DNA of 64,000 nt from JAEUMG01 sp963805405. Lineage in GTDB: Bacteria > Pseudomonadota > Alphaproteobacteria > Rhizobiales > Aestuariivirgaceae. The position numbers and the translations under genes are program-made. The DNA is taken from NCBI GenBank assembly GCA_963805405.1, contig CAWDUC010000014.1, forward strand, positions 1 through 64,000, written 5' to 3'. The first letter of the stretch is position 1. Every line of letters starts with the position of its first letter. Shown piece by piece: positions 47,550 through 56,916 of this stretch. Under the pieces are notes generated by a model. That model did not search any database. It saw nothing but the letters and a program-made list of their open reading frames with translations, and was not told where the DNA came from.

Positions 47550-48629
47550 CTAACTGATACAGAACCGCTCGGGCCGGAAGCGTTCAAGCAGAACTTCGGG
47601 CTCGCCGTCGAGAATTTCCTGGGCGGCAAAGAGGCCGACTGCCGCCGCATTCGTGATTTCGGAATGCATGACCGCCGCATAAAGCCCACCGGCGGAAGGT
47701 ATCTTGCCGATGACCGGCAATCCGTCACGCGGCGTGGGCCGATAGCCCACCGAAAACCCTCCATAGACGAGATCCTCGCCGCCCTTCACGAAGCCCCGGA
47801 CCTTCTTGAACAGCGCCTCGGCTGTCGCCCTAGGATCGGCTCCAGGGTCACTGCCACCAAAGTCACTCCCAGCAACCAACACGCCTCCGCGAGTTTGACG
47901 CAGATGGAGTTCAGGCGCCATGACCAGCCCCCGAACCAGAGGCGAGGTTGGTCCAGAATAGACCAGGACCCCCGGCGGCAATTCCAGCGGTAGAGCGAAA
48001 TCCGCGCTCGCGAGCAATTCCGGTGCCCAGGCTCCAGCCGCAACGACCACCTCGTCTGCATGAATATGGCCGTCTTCGAGCAACACACCGCGCACCCTTC
48101 CCGCCTCTACGTCGAGCCATTTGACGCGTACCGGCGTGAAAAGCTCCGCTCCCAAGCCGCGCGCCGCCGAAAGAAGCGTATGCGCTGCCTCCAGCGGTTC
48201 GACCACGCCTTCCTCGGCCACATGGATAGCCTCGGCCGGCGGTGCAGCAAGGGCGGGTTCCAGGGTACTGATTTCATGCCGGTCGACGACCCGCATGCCG
48301 TAGCCCCATTGCGAATGATCGCGCAGGAAATCGTCCCGGGCGTCCCCCGTCACGTCCCACAGCAATCCGCCGCACCACGATAGCTGGAGATCGGGAACCT
48401 CCTCGGCAAGCCCGCGCCATTCGGCCATCGAACGCCGGCGCAATCGGAAATAGAAATCCGGATTTCCCCAGCTTGCATTGATCCAGGCGAAGGACGCTCG
48501 CGTCGCGACACCGCCAGGCTCGCCTTCATCGAGGATGGTGACGCGCGCGCCCCGCTTGGCCAATTGGTAGGCGATCGAGGACCCGATGATCCCCGACCCG
48601 ATGACGATAACGTGCTTCGACATGCCCAT
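47550..48629 (-). CDS. FAD-dependent amino acid oxidase/dehydrogenase (DadA/ThiO-like)
   Basis: Starts MGMSKHVIVIGSGIIGSSIA (FAD dinucleotide loop GxGxxG) with ARVTILDEGEPGG and ends GYRPTPRDGLPVIGKI...GLYAAVMHSEITNAA, the FAD C-terminal signature of DAO-type oxidases. 359 residues, intact. MSKHVIV three residues on is an equal start candidate. Oxidative deamination of a secondary or D-amino acid is typical of the family; it may start or end the amino-alcohol route of its neighbours. Confidence 0.85.
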   Translation of the reverse strand: MGMSKHVIVIGSGIIGSSIAYQLAKRGARVTILDEGEPGGVATRASFAWINASWGNPDFYFRLRRRSMAEWRGLAEEVPDLQLSWCGGLLWDVTGDARDDFLRDHSQWGYGMRVVDRHEISTLEPALAAPPAEAIHVAEEGVVEPLEAAHTLLSAARGLGAELFTPVRVKWLDVEAGRVRGVLLEDGHIHADEVVVAAGAWAPELLASADFALPLELPPGVLVYSGPTSPLVRGLVMAPELHLRQTRGGVLVAGSDFGGSDPGADPRATAEALFKKVRGFVKGGEDLVYGGFSVGYRPTPRDGLPVIGKIPSAGGLYAAVMHSEITNAAAVGLFAAQEILDGEPEVLLERFRPERFCIS

Positions 48630-48751
48630 CGGTTAGCCGCTTTTCGGGCTACAGGCTAGCCGCTCGCCGCAGGCTTTTCGGCGAGTTTGCAATCCCCTCG
48701 CCCAGGCGATAATGGGGATAGCACCAGTGTTCGAATTATCGGAGTGACCCG

Positions 48752-49572
48752 ATGGCTCAAACATCCGCGGACCAGGATCTAAGCTGGGCCAAGCGATTCA
48801 AACAGGAGCGCCGGCGGCGCATCAAGCGGGCCGGCAAACGGCTTACGCGCGCGCTCGGCGATTTCCTCGGCCGGCAGTCGCTGGTAGGCGACACGCCAAT
48901 TCTGGACAACAAGCCATTTCCCGTTTCTCAAAAGCTTCACCGACAATTGGCAGACGATCCGCGCCGAGCTCGAGAAGATCCTCGTACATCGCGAGGCCAT
49001 TCCGGGCTTCCAGGATGTCTCGCCCGACCAGTATCGCATCGCCACGGGTAAGAACTGGCGCACCTTCATCCTCTTCGGGTTCAAGATGAAGATGGAGAAG
49101 AACTGCAAGCAGGCGCCGGTGACGACCAGACTGCTCGAGGCGGTTCCCAATCTGCAGACCGCGTGGTTCTCGATCCTGGCGCCCGGCTATCATATCCCGG
49201 CGCATCGCGGCGTCTCAAAGGGCATCATCCGCGCCCATCTGGGCCTTATCATTCCCCGCGATGCCGAGAAGTGCCGCATCCGCGTTGGCGATCAGATCAA
49301 GGTCTGGCGTCCCGGCGAGGTCTTCGTCTTCGACGAGACCTATGAGCACGAGGTGTGGAACGATACCGAAGACGAGCGCGTGATCCTGCTCTTCGACGTC
49401 GATCGGCCGATGCGGTTTCTGGGGACGCTTCGTCAATGAGACGTTCCTGAAGATCATGAAGCTGACAGCCTTCTATCAGGAGCCGAAGCGCAACATGCAG
49501 ACCTTCGAGGAGCGCTTCGAGGCGGCCACGCGTCGCGCCGACCAGAACCTCGAGAAGCTGAGCGATCCGTAA
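48752..49572 (+). CDS. Aspartyl/asparaginyl beta-hydroxylase family dioxygenase (LpxO-like), frameshifted
   Basis: Fe(II)/2-oxoglutarate-dependent dioxygenase of about 273 residues. Metal ligands can be placed in HIPAHRGVSKGIIRAHLGL and DETYEHEVWN (His-rich double-stranded beta helix) with RVILLFDVDRP (2-oxoglutarate Arg). The N-terminal basic helix (FKQERRRRIKRAGKRL) fits membrane peripheral association. Frameshifts at about 48925, 49050 and 49430. Members include LpxO, which hydroxylates lipid A fatty acids, and enzymes acting on ornithine lipids; an acyl-chain hydroxylase for lipids of this strain is plausible. Confidence 0.75.
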
Positions 49573-49575
49573 GCG

Positions 49576-50406
49576 CTATCTGCTTTTCTCGGTAATGTTC
49601 AACGCCGCGGTCGGATCCAGAGTGAGGTCCGCTGCCAGGAACTCACGCGTTTCGGGGATGGCAAGCCTGACATCGTCGAGATCCTGGACCATTGCTTCAA
49701 GGCCAGGGCCGCTGCATGCGAGCACATGGCCGCCACTCTTGCGATCATCGGTGAGAAAATGCAGGTGCCAGCCGGTGACGTTGAGGCTGCGCGCATAGGG
49801 CGGTGACCAGAAACCGACGATGGTTCCTTTTGCATTTTCGATCGTGAACTCCGCCTGGTGCGCGGTCGCGGCGACAAGCGACACGCCCTCTTCGGCCTTG
49901 CAGGCGGCGCGTGTGTTCATGCTGGCGAAAGTGCCATCGATACGCACCGCGAAGAACAGATTGTCCGAGCGACGCATACGGTCCAGCGCGGTCGTCAGTT
50001 CAGCCAGGGACTTGAACCCAGGCACCTCCGCGCGGCGCGTCGGCCGGAAAGTGGTGACGACCGCGAACGGCACGAGCGCGCTGTCGGCCGGTCTCTCGAT
50101 CTTACCGCTGGCATGAACCTGGTAGAATTCGCCATCGAAGGCGACCATTTCGCCATCGAGCCCATCAAAAGTGCCAAGCCCGAAATCGCCATGCTCCTTG
50201 AGTGTGCCAAGCGTCATCGCCCCGCGATAGACGCCCTGCACCAATGCGCCGGTCGTCGAGACCTGAAACAGCGTCGCATGATCGAGGCCAAGCGCATCCG
50301 AGAGCGCCCTGGTGACGATATGCCCAACAGGCTCACCCGTCTGGCTGGAATGGGCCTGGAGCGCGTCAAAGAGCGATTGGTAGACGTCGATCGTGAGCTT
50401 TGGCAT
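49576..50406 (-). CDS. Alpha-acetolactate decarboxylase with N-terminal ribbon-helix-helix domain
   Basis: This 276-residue intact gene encodes two parts. Residues ~1-40 (KLTIDVYQSLFDALQAHS, then PVGHIVTRALSDAL) resemble a ribbon-helix-helix DNA-binding or dimerisation module. Residues 45-270 are acetolactate decarboxylase: LFQVSTTGALVQGVYRG, DFGLGTFDGLDGEM and zinc-site histidines 214, 216 and 227 in GWHLHFLTDDRKSGGHVL. The enzyme converts acetolactate to acetoin. The fusion may allow binding to DNA or simply promote dimerisation. Isolated gene, with no acetolactate synthase next to it. Confidence 0.85.
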   Translation of the reverse strand: MPKLTIDVYQSLFDALQAHSSQTGEPVGHIVTRALSDALGLDHATLFQVSTTGALVQGVYRGAMTLGTLKEHGDFGLGTFDGLDGEMVAFDGEFYQVHASGKIERPADSALVPFAVVTTFRPTRRAEVPGFKSLAELTTALDRMRRSDNLFFAVRIDGTFASMNTRAACKAEEGVSLVAATAHQAEFTIENAKGTIVGFWSPPYARSLNVTGWHLHFLTDDRKSGGHVLACSGPGLEAMVQDLDDVRLAIPETREFLAADLTLDPTAALNITEKSR

Positions 50407-50469
50407 TGGGCAATCCTCTGTCTGACTTATCCCAATGCTTCGTTGATAAAGCGCTGCCTCGCGAGGTTA

Positions 50470-50630
50470 CCGAGATGACTGTCACAGAACCCTATCGTGA
50501 CGTTTATTTTCGCAGAGGCGGATCGTGGAAATCTGAACCGGACGCGAGGCTGCGTCAAATATCCGCCGCCGCCCTAGCGGTTGTGGCACCCTCCGTTACT
50601 CAGAGAACCCGCCACTCGGCGGGTTCTTTT
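50470..50630 (+). ncRNA. Possible small RNA ending in a strong terminator
   Basis: A region of about 430 bp between 50407 and 50840 contains no convincing protein gene on the plus strand, but 50605-50630 forms a perfect terminator (GAACCCGCC, loop ACTC, GGCGGGTTC, TTTT). As the gene to the left is on the opposite strand, this terminator has no known transcript; a small RNA beginning around 50470-50560 would explain it. Its start is a guess, and no promoter is evident. Confidence 0.35.
50605..50630 (+). terminator. Rho-independent terminator, orphan
   Basis: Nine-bp perfect stem, tetraloop ACTC and TTTT. Oriented for plus-strand transcription. Confidence 0.8.
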
Positions 50631-50755
50631 CATTTGGGGACTATCACGCTCCGCCGCCCGGGTTGGCCTTCATGGTTAACGGTTTCTAAACCAAATCGCT
50701 CGAAACCTAACGTTAACGAAGATTAAGCGAGCCTTAACGTCGACCGTCGGTTTCA

Positions 50756-50786
50756 ACGCCCGTCGCCTCACCGCGACGGGTGTTTG
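50756..50786 (+). promoter_or_regulatory. Hairpin in leader of the efflux operon
   Basis: ACGCCCGTCGC and GCGACGGGTGT pair over 11 bp (one G-T) around CTCACC, followed by TTTGAG, 55 bp before the outer-membrane factor start. It resembles a weak terminator or attenuator in the leader of the RND operon. Confidence 0.5.
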
Positions 50787-50840
50787 AGATGCTTTGTCCA
50801 GCGCCTGACCGGTCGCCCAAGGGCTCATGGAGCCGCGTGG

Positions 50841-52454
50841 ATGAGACTTGGCAGGCTATGGTTCCGACGCGCCAGCAACAGGCTGGCGAGGGCGGCCAAG
50901 CATGCCTCGCTCATTGGATTGGTAGCGCTTTCCGGCTGCGCGGTCGGCCCCGACTTCAAGAAGCCCGTTGCACCGGTAGCCTCGAAGTGGCTCGAATCGC
51001 GCGATCCAACAGTCGTGTCCAGGCGCCAAGAGTATGTCGACTGGTGGTCGGTCTTCAATGACAAGACCCTGAACCGGTTGATCGAGACGGCCTTCGACCA
51101 AAACCTGACGCTTAGAATGGCCGGCGTCCGCGTCCTTGAAGCGAGGGCCACGCTGGGCATCGCCGTCGGCGAATTCTATCCCCAGCAGCAGCAGGCGCTC
51201 GGCGAACTCAATTACAACAAGGACCCGATCTCCTTCCTGCCACGCTACTGGAAAGCCTCGCTTGGCGCGCAGATCGCCTGGGAACTGGATTTCTGGGGCA
51301 AGTTTCGCCGCGCCATACAATCCGCCGATGCGGCATTCCTAGCCAGCGTGGCGACCTACGACGATGTCCTCGTCACCCTGATCGGCGATCTCGCCACGAC
51401 TTATGTCGCGATCCGCACGACCGAACAGCAGATCGCCATCGCCTACGACAATATTGCCAAGCAAAAGGAAGCGCTGAAGCTTGCCGAAATCAGGTTCAAG
51501 GGCGGCACCGTCTCGGAACGAGACGTCTTCCAGGCTAAGAACGTTCTCTACACGACGGAAGCCACGATACCGCAGTTGAACATTCAACTGCAGAAAGCAA
51601 GAAACGCATTGTGCGTACTGCTCGGCGTTCCACCGCAGCGACTCTATACGCTGATGCGGCCCGGCCGCACCATTCCCACCGCGCCGAAACAAGCGGTCGT
51701 CGGAATCCCAGCCGATCTCCTGCGCCGGCGCCCGGACGTCCGCCGCGCGGAACTATCTGCCGCTGCCCAGAGTGCCCAGATCGGGTTCGCCAAGGCTGAT
51801 CTCTATCCCTCATTCACGCTGCTCGGCACGCTTGGCACGTCGGCGACGACGCTTGGAACCGGGAATCTCGGCAATCTGTTTACGGGCAGCAGCCTCACCT
51901 ATTCGGCCGGCCCCTCCTTCCAGTGGAATATTCTGAATTACGGACAGATCACCAACAATGTCCGCGTTCAGGACGCCCGCCTGCAGGAACTGCTGATTGA
52001 CTATCAGAATACCGTGCTGACGGCGCAGAAGGAGGTCGAAGACGGCCTCGCACAATTCATACAATCCCGCAAGCAGGCCCAACTCCTGAAGAAAAGTGTC
52101 GCTGCCGCGAGCGGCGCATTGCGGATTGCCATGATCCAATACGAAGGCGGCATCGCTGATTTCACGACCGTGCTGGTCGCAGAGCAGAATCTTTACGAGG
52201 CTCAGAATAGCCTTGCCGAAGCCACCGGAGATGTCGCGGCAGGCCTGATCGCCGTCTATCGCGCCTTAGGCGGGGGCTGGCAGATCAGAGAAGGCTCCGA
52301 CTTTGTACCGGAATCGACCCGACAGACGATGGCCGACCGGAGCAACTGGGGATCCGGTGGCGCCGATTCGGTTCTGTTGCGTCCTGGCTCTCCAGGCCTG
52401 CCGTCTTCAAAGGACGGCTTCGACAAGCAACCGATTCCACCTCCGGATTGGTGA
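50841..52454 (+). CDS. RND efflux outer-membrane lipoprotein (NodT/TolC family)
   Basis: This 538-residue OMF has a lipoprotein signal (SLIGLVALSGC lipobox, then AVGPDFKKP) and the two OEP repeats (DWWSVFNDKTLNRLIETAF ... ; GIPADLLRRRPDVRRAE ...; TYSAGPSFQWNILNYGQI). The start at ATG 50841 is chosen because the signal peptide then has a usual basic n-region; 50784 is an in-frame alternative. The operon order OMF, membrane fusion protein, pump, pump differs from the common MFP-pump-OMF. Intact; possibly rich in efflux of amphiphiles. Confidence 0.9.
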   Translation: MRLGRLWFRRASNRLARAAKHASLIGLVALSGCAVGPDFKKPVAPVASKWLESRDPTVVSRRQEYVDWWSVFNDKTLNRLIETAFDQNLTLRMAGVRVLEARATLGIAVGEFYPQQQQALGELNYNKDPISFLPRYWKASLGAQIAWELDFWGKFRRAIQSADAAFLASVATYDDVLVTLIGDLATTYVAIRTTEQQIAIAYDNIAKQKEALKLAEIRFKGGTVSERDVFQAKNVLYTTEATIPQLNIQLQKARNALCVLLGVPPQRLYTLMRPGRTIPTAPKQAVVGIPADLLRRRPDVRRAELSAAAQSAQIGFAKADLYPSFTLLGTLGTSATTLGTGNLGNLFTGSSLTYSAGPSFQWNILNYGQITNNVRVQDARLQELLIDYQNTVLTAQKEVEDGLAQFIQSRKQAQLLKKSVAAASGALRIAMIQYEGGIADFTTVLVAEQNLYEAQNSLAEATGDVAAGLIAVYRALGGGWQIREGSDFVPESTRQTMADRSNWGSGGADSVLLRPGSPGLPSSKDGFDKQPIPPPDW

Positions 52455-52460
52455 GGCCGC

Positions 52461-53660
52461 GTGAAAAGCTTGATAGCGAGACCAGGTTTTAGTGCGATGC
52501 GCCGCTCTTCGCTTGCGCTCGCCTCCGCCCTGGTCGCCATTGCACTTACGGCCTGCGACGAAAAGCAGACGACTGCGCCACCTCCGCCGCCAAAGGTCAC
52601 GGTAGCCAAGCCGCACCTCGAGCCCGTGACCGAATATATCGAGTTTACCGGAAATACCTCGGCGACCAACACCGTCAAGCTCGTGGCGCGCGTCGAGGGC
52701 TATCTGGTCGCCAACCACTTCAAGGATGGAGCGCCGGTCAAGAAGGACACACTGCTGATTTCGATCCAGGACGACCAGTACAAGGCGCAGCTACAGCAAG
52801 CCCAAGCCCAGGTACTCGCCGCGAAAGCCGCCCTCTTCCACGCCGAGACCGAGTTCAAGCGCTATACCGATCTCTTCAACCAGCACGCCGCGCCACAGAC
52901 GGACGTCGACCGCTGGCAATATGAGAGAGACAAGTCGAAAGCCGACCTTCTCGCGGCCGAAGCGCAGGTCGAGATCGCCGAACTCAATCTCGGCTACACG
53001 AAAATAAACGCGCCGTTCGATGGCCGCATGGGCAACCATCTCGTCGATCCCGGCAATGTCGTCGGCGCCTTGGGCCAGGAAACCGCGCTCGCCGAAATCA
53101 ACCAGATCGATCCGATCTACGTGTACTTCACCATCAACGAGCGCGACCTTCTTCGCGTCATCGCCGAGGAACGGGCGAACAATGTGCCCGTCGTCGACAG
53201 GCACATTCCGTTGCAATTCGCGCTCTTGAACGAGAGCACTTTCACCCACGACGGCGAACTCGACTTCGCCTCGATCAGCGCCTCGCCGACCAGCGGCACG
53301 CTCACTTTGCGCGGCATCTTTCCCAATCCGCGCGGCAATATAATCCCTGGCCTCTTCGTGCGGGTACGCGCGCCGGCCAGCAAACCGGGCGATTCACTGG
53401 TCGTGCCGGGCGACGCCATCAGCTTCGACCAGCAGGGCCCTTATGTGCTGACGGTCAGCGGCGACAATGTCGTCGAGCGCAAAGGCATCACCACCGGCTC
53501 GCAAGTTGGCAAGGATATCGTCGTCAAGGAAGGCCTGACCAAGGAGGATTTGGTGATCATCGACGGCGCGCTCCAGGCGATTCCGGGGCGCAAAGTCGAT
53601 CCCGAGCAGGTGACGGGCCAACCGAAATCGGCGGACGCGACCCCGGCGCAGGGCGGCTAA
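52461..53660 (+). CDS. RND efflux membrane fusion protein (AcrA/MexE-like)
   Basis: A 399-residue periplasmic adaptor lipoprotein: lipobox VAIALTACD, then VTVAKPHLEPVTEYIEFTG (first barrel), ARVEGYLVANHFKDGAPV (lipoyl half), a coiled-coil hairpin (ALFHAETEFKRYTDLFNQHA), GYTKINAPFDGRMGNH (second lipoyl half) and RGIFPNPRGNIIPGLFVRVR. Starts 6 bp after the OMF stop. In one frame. Confidence 0.9.
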   Translation: MKSLIARPGFSAMRRSSLALASALVAIALTACDEKQTTAPPPPPKVTVAKPHLEPVTEYIEFTGNTSATNTVKLVARVEGYLVANHFKDGAPVKKDTLLISIQDDQYKAQLQQAQAQVLAAKAALFHAETEFKRYTDLFNQHAAPQTDVDRWQYERDKSKADLLAAEAQVEIAELNLGYTKINAPFDGRMGNHLVDPGNVVGALGQETALAEINQIDPIYVYFTINERDLLRVIAEERANNVPVVDRHIPLQFALLNESTFTHDGELDFASISASPTSGTLTLRGIFPNPRGNIIPGLFVRVRAPASKPGDSLVVPGDAISFDQQGPYVLTVSGDNVVERKGITTGSQVGKDIVVKEGLTKEDLVIIDGALQAIPGRKVDPEQVTGQPKSADATPAQGG

Positions 53661-53678
53661 GGTAGACGGGCGCCAAAC

Positions 53679-56600
53679 ATGTCCAAATTCTTCATCGAGC
53701 GCCCGATCCTCGCCAACGTCATCGCCATCGTCCTCGTATTGCTTGGCGTAGTCAGCCTTCTGACGGCTGCCCATCTCGGAATATCCAGAGATCGTGCCGC
53801 CGACCATCCAGGTCGCGGCGAGCTATCCCGGCGCCAGCGCGGATGTGGTCGCAACGACGGTTGGCATACCGCTCGAGCAGGCGGTGAACGGCGTCGAAGG
53901 CTCGCTCTACATGGAATCGACGAGCGGCAGCGACGGAAGCTACATCCTCACCATCACCTTTGCGGTCGGTACCGATCTCAATACGTCGATCTCCCTCGTC
54001 CAGAACGCCGTCAATGGCGCACTGTCGCAGCTTCCGCAGGAAGCGCAGGTCCAGGGCGTGACCGTTCAGAAGGTCAGCACCAATGTGCTGCTGATCGGCA
54101 GCCTCTATTCCGAAGACGATCGCTTCGACGAGACCTTTCTCAGCAACTACGCGATCATCAATCTGCAGAGCCCCCTCGCCCGCCTGCCCGGCGTCGGCCA
54201 GGTACAGATCCTGGGCGCCGGCCCCTACAGCATGCGGATCTGGCTCGATCCGGACAAGCTCAAGGCGTTTGGCCTGACCGTCTCTGATGTTCAAAACGCA
54301 ATCCAGGACCAGAACACGCAGGTTGCGGCCGGCCAACTGGGCGGCCCACCGGTTCCAGCCAACCAGGTCTTCCAGTTCACCGTCAATGCGCTGGGCCGCC
54401 TGTCCGACGTCAAGCAGTTCGAAGACATCATCGTCAAAAGCGATCCGCCCAAGACGCTCGCCGCGGAAACGGAATCGACAACGCAGACCGATCAGTCCGC
54501 CAGCGTCGTGCGCATTCGCGATATCGCGCGGGTCGAGCTGAGCCAGCAGACGTTCTCCACATTTTCCGGGTCTGAGCGGCAAGAAGGCGGCGCAGATCGA
54601 TGTCTATACGCTGCCTGGCGCCAACGCGCTCGACGTGGCCGACGAAGTCGAGAAGCTGATGGCGAAAATGAGCGAGAAGTTCCCGCAGGGCCTTCAAGTA
54701 CACCTCGCTGCTCGATACCTCGCTGTTCATCAAGGACTCGATCCACGGCGTCTACAAGGCGCTGATCGAGGCCGGCGTTCTGGTGCTGATCGTCATCATG
54801 CTCTTCCTGCAGAACTTGCGCGCCATGCTGGTGCCGGCGACAACCGTGCCGGTCACGATCATCGGCGCCTTCATCGCCATGGCGTTGCTCGGCTTCACCG
54901 TCAATCTGATGACGTTGTTTGCGTTGATCCTGGCCATCGGCATCGTCGTCGACGATGCCATCATCATCGTCGAGAACAGCTCCCACTACATCGAGCAGGG
55001 TTTGACCCCCAAGGACGCGGCGATCAAGGCGATGTCGGAGCTGACGGGGCCGATGCTCGGCGTCACGCTGGTGCTGACCTCGGTTTTCCTGCCGGCATCC
55101 TTCCTGCCGGGGATCACCGGCCAGATGTTCCGGCAGTTCGCCCTGGTCATCGCCGCCACCGCGATCATCAGCGCGGTCAACGCACTGACCCTGAGCCCGG
55201 CCCAATGCGCGCTCTATCTGCGGCCGCGCAAGGACAAGAAGCCGAATCTTCTTCTTCCGCGGGTTCAATCGGGTCTACGGGGCCGTCGAAGGCGCGCTAC
55301 ATTGGCATGGTGCGCTGCATGGTGCGCCATCCCGCCTCATGGTGCTGGTGTTCATCGCTGCGGTCGGGACTGCCGGCTACGCTCTTCGTGCGACACCCAA
55401 CGGCGTTTCTGCCGATCGAGGATCAGGGCTACTAGCATTGTCGTCGCGAAGCTTCCCGACGGCGCGTCGCAGCCACGCGTGCGCGAAGTGGCGTCGAGCA
55501 TCGACGCGATCTTCAAGGAAACGCCCGGGGTCAAAGGCTGGGTGACGAGCGGCGGCTTTTCCGAACTGGATTCGGCGAACCTTTCAACCGTCGTAACCGT
55601 CTATGTGATGTACGAGGACTGGGGCAAGCGTCCTGCCGATCTGACCCAGGACAAGATCGTCGCCGATCTGCAGACGCGGCTTGCCGCAATCCGCAAAGCC
55701 AATGTCCGTCTTGATTCCGCCGCCGATTCCTGGCCTCGGCTCGGCAGGCGGCTTCCAGATGATGCTGGAGGACCGTACCGGCATCGGCCTCAAGCGAACT
55801 GCGAAAAGACGGCTGACGGCGATCTTCTGCAAAGGCCGAATGCCGGATCCCAAGCTGCAACGGGGTCACAACGACCTTCAGCGCCACCAGCCCGCAGATC
55901 TATCTCGATATCGACCGCACCATGGCGCGGTCGCTCGGGGTTCCATCAATGAGGTGTTCCAGACACTGCAGACCTATCTGGGTTCGACCTATGTCAACCT
56001 GTTCACGAAGTTCAACCAGAGCTTTCAGGTGCGGGTGCAGGCCGAGGCCGATTACCGCCGGCAGCTGGCGGATATCGGCAAACTCTACCGTCGCGAACGA
56101 GTCGGGCGCAGATGGTGCCACTGGGCTCGCTGATCAAGATACGTCGACGTCCTCGGCTCGGAATTGCTCACCCGCTACAATCTCTATCCCGCGGCACCGG
56201 TGATCGGCATCCGGCGCCGCGGGCGTCAGCTCCGGTGAGGCGCTCGACATCATGGAAGATACGTCGCGGCCAATCTGCCAGCTCGGCATCGGCTACGACT
56301 GGACGGCGCTTTCCTACCAGGAGAAGCTCATCGGCAATCAGGCCTATATGATCTTCGCACTGTCGATCATGCTGGTCTTCCTCGTGCTTGCCGCGCAGTA
56401 CGAAAGCTGGATCGATCCCGCGGCCGTGGTGCTGACCGTGCCGATGGCGCTGGTCGGCGTCATCGTCGCGCTATCGATCAGAGCGCTTTCCAACCGATCT
56501 CTACACGCAGATCGGCCTCGTCTTGATGATCGCACTGGCCGCCAAGAACGCCATTCTGATCGTCGAGTTCGCCCGTGAGCTCAAGAGCGGAGGGCATGTC

Positions 56601-56883
56601 GACGGCCGATGCAGCGGTGGAAGCGACGCGCCGGCGCTTTCGTCCGATCCTCATGACCTCCTTCGCCTTCATCCTCGGCGTCGTGCCGCTTATGACTGCG
56701 ACGGGCGCTGGTGCGGCGAGCCAGCAGTCTCTCGGCACGGTGGTCTTCGGCGGCATGCTGGCCTCGACACTGCTCGCCATCCCCTTCGTCGCGGTGTTTT
56801 TCGTCGCCGTGCATGGCCGCGAGAAGCCGAAGCCGGTACAGCTTACCTCCGAAGGCCTGCATGAAGGGGAGGCTCGGGCGTGA
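53679..56883 (+). CDS. RND multidrug efflux pump, HAE1 family, copy 1 (frameshifted)
   Basis: About 1068 residues: MSKFFIERPILANVIAI, porter domains (SGSDGSYILTITFAVGTDLN), TM4 proton-relay ILAIGIVVDDAIIIVEN with the Asp pair, TM10 Lys in IALAAKNAILIVEFA, and C-terminal ILGVVPLMTATGAGAASQQS. Frameshifts at about 53790, 54575, 54700, 55230, 55290, 55335, 55430, 55725, 55810, 55870, 56095, 56205, 56485 and 56590 break the reading. Active-site Asp and Lys remain, so the live protein is probably functional. Starts 18 bp after the adaptor. Confidence 0.85.
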
Positions 56884-56916
56884 GACCGGGCCACTGCTCA
56901 TCGCCCGTGCGGCGTC

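Noticed and set aside
50400..50726. 108-residue plus-strand open frame
   Set aside because: It runs through the terminator hairpin at 50605-50630, which is inconsistent with a gene ending at 50726.
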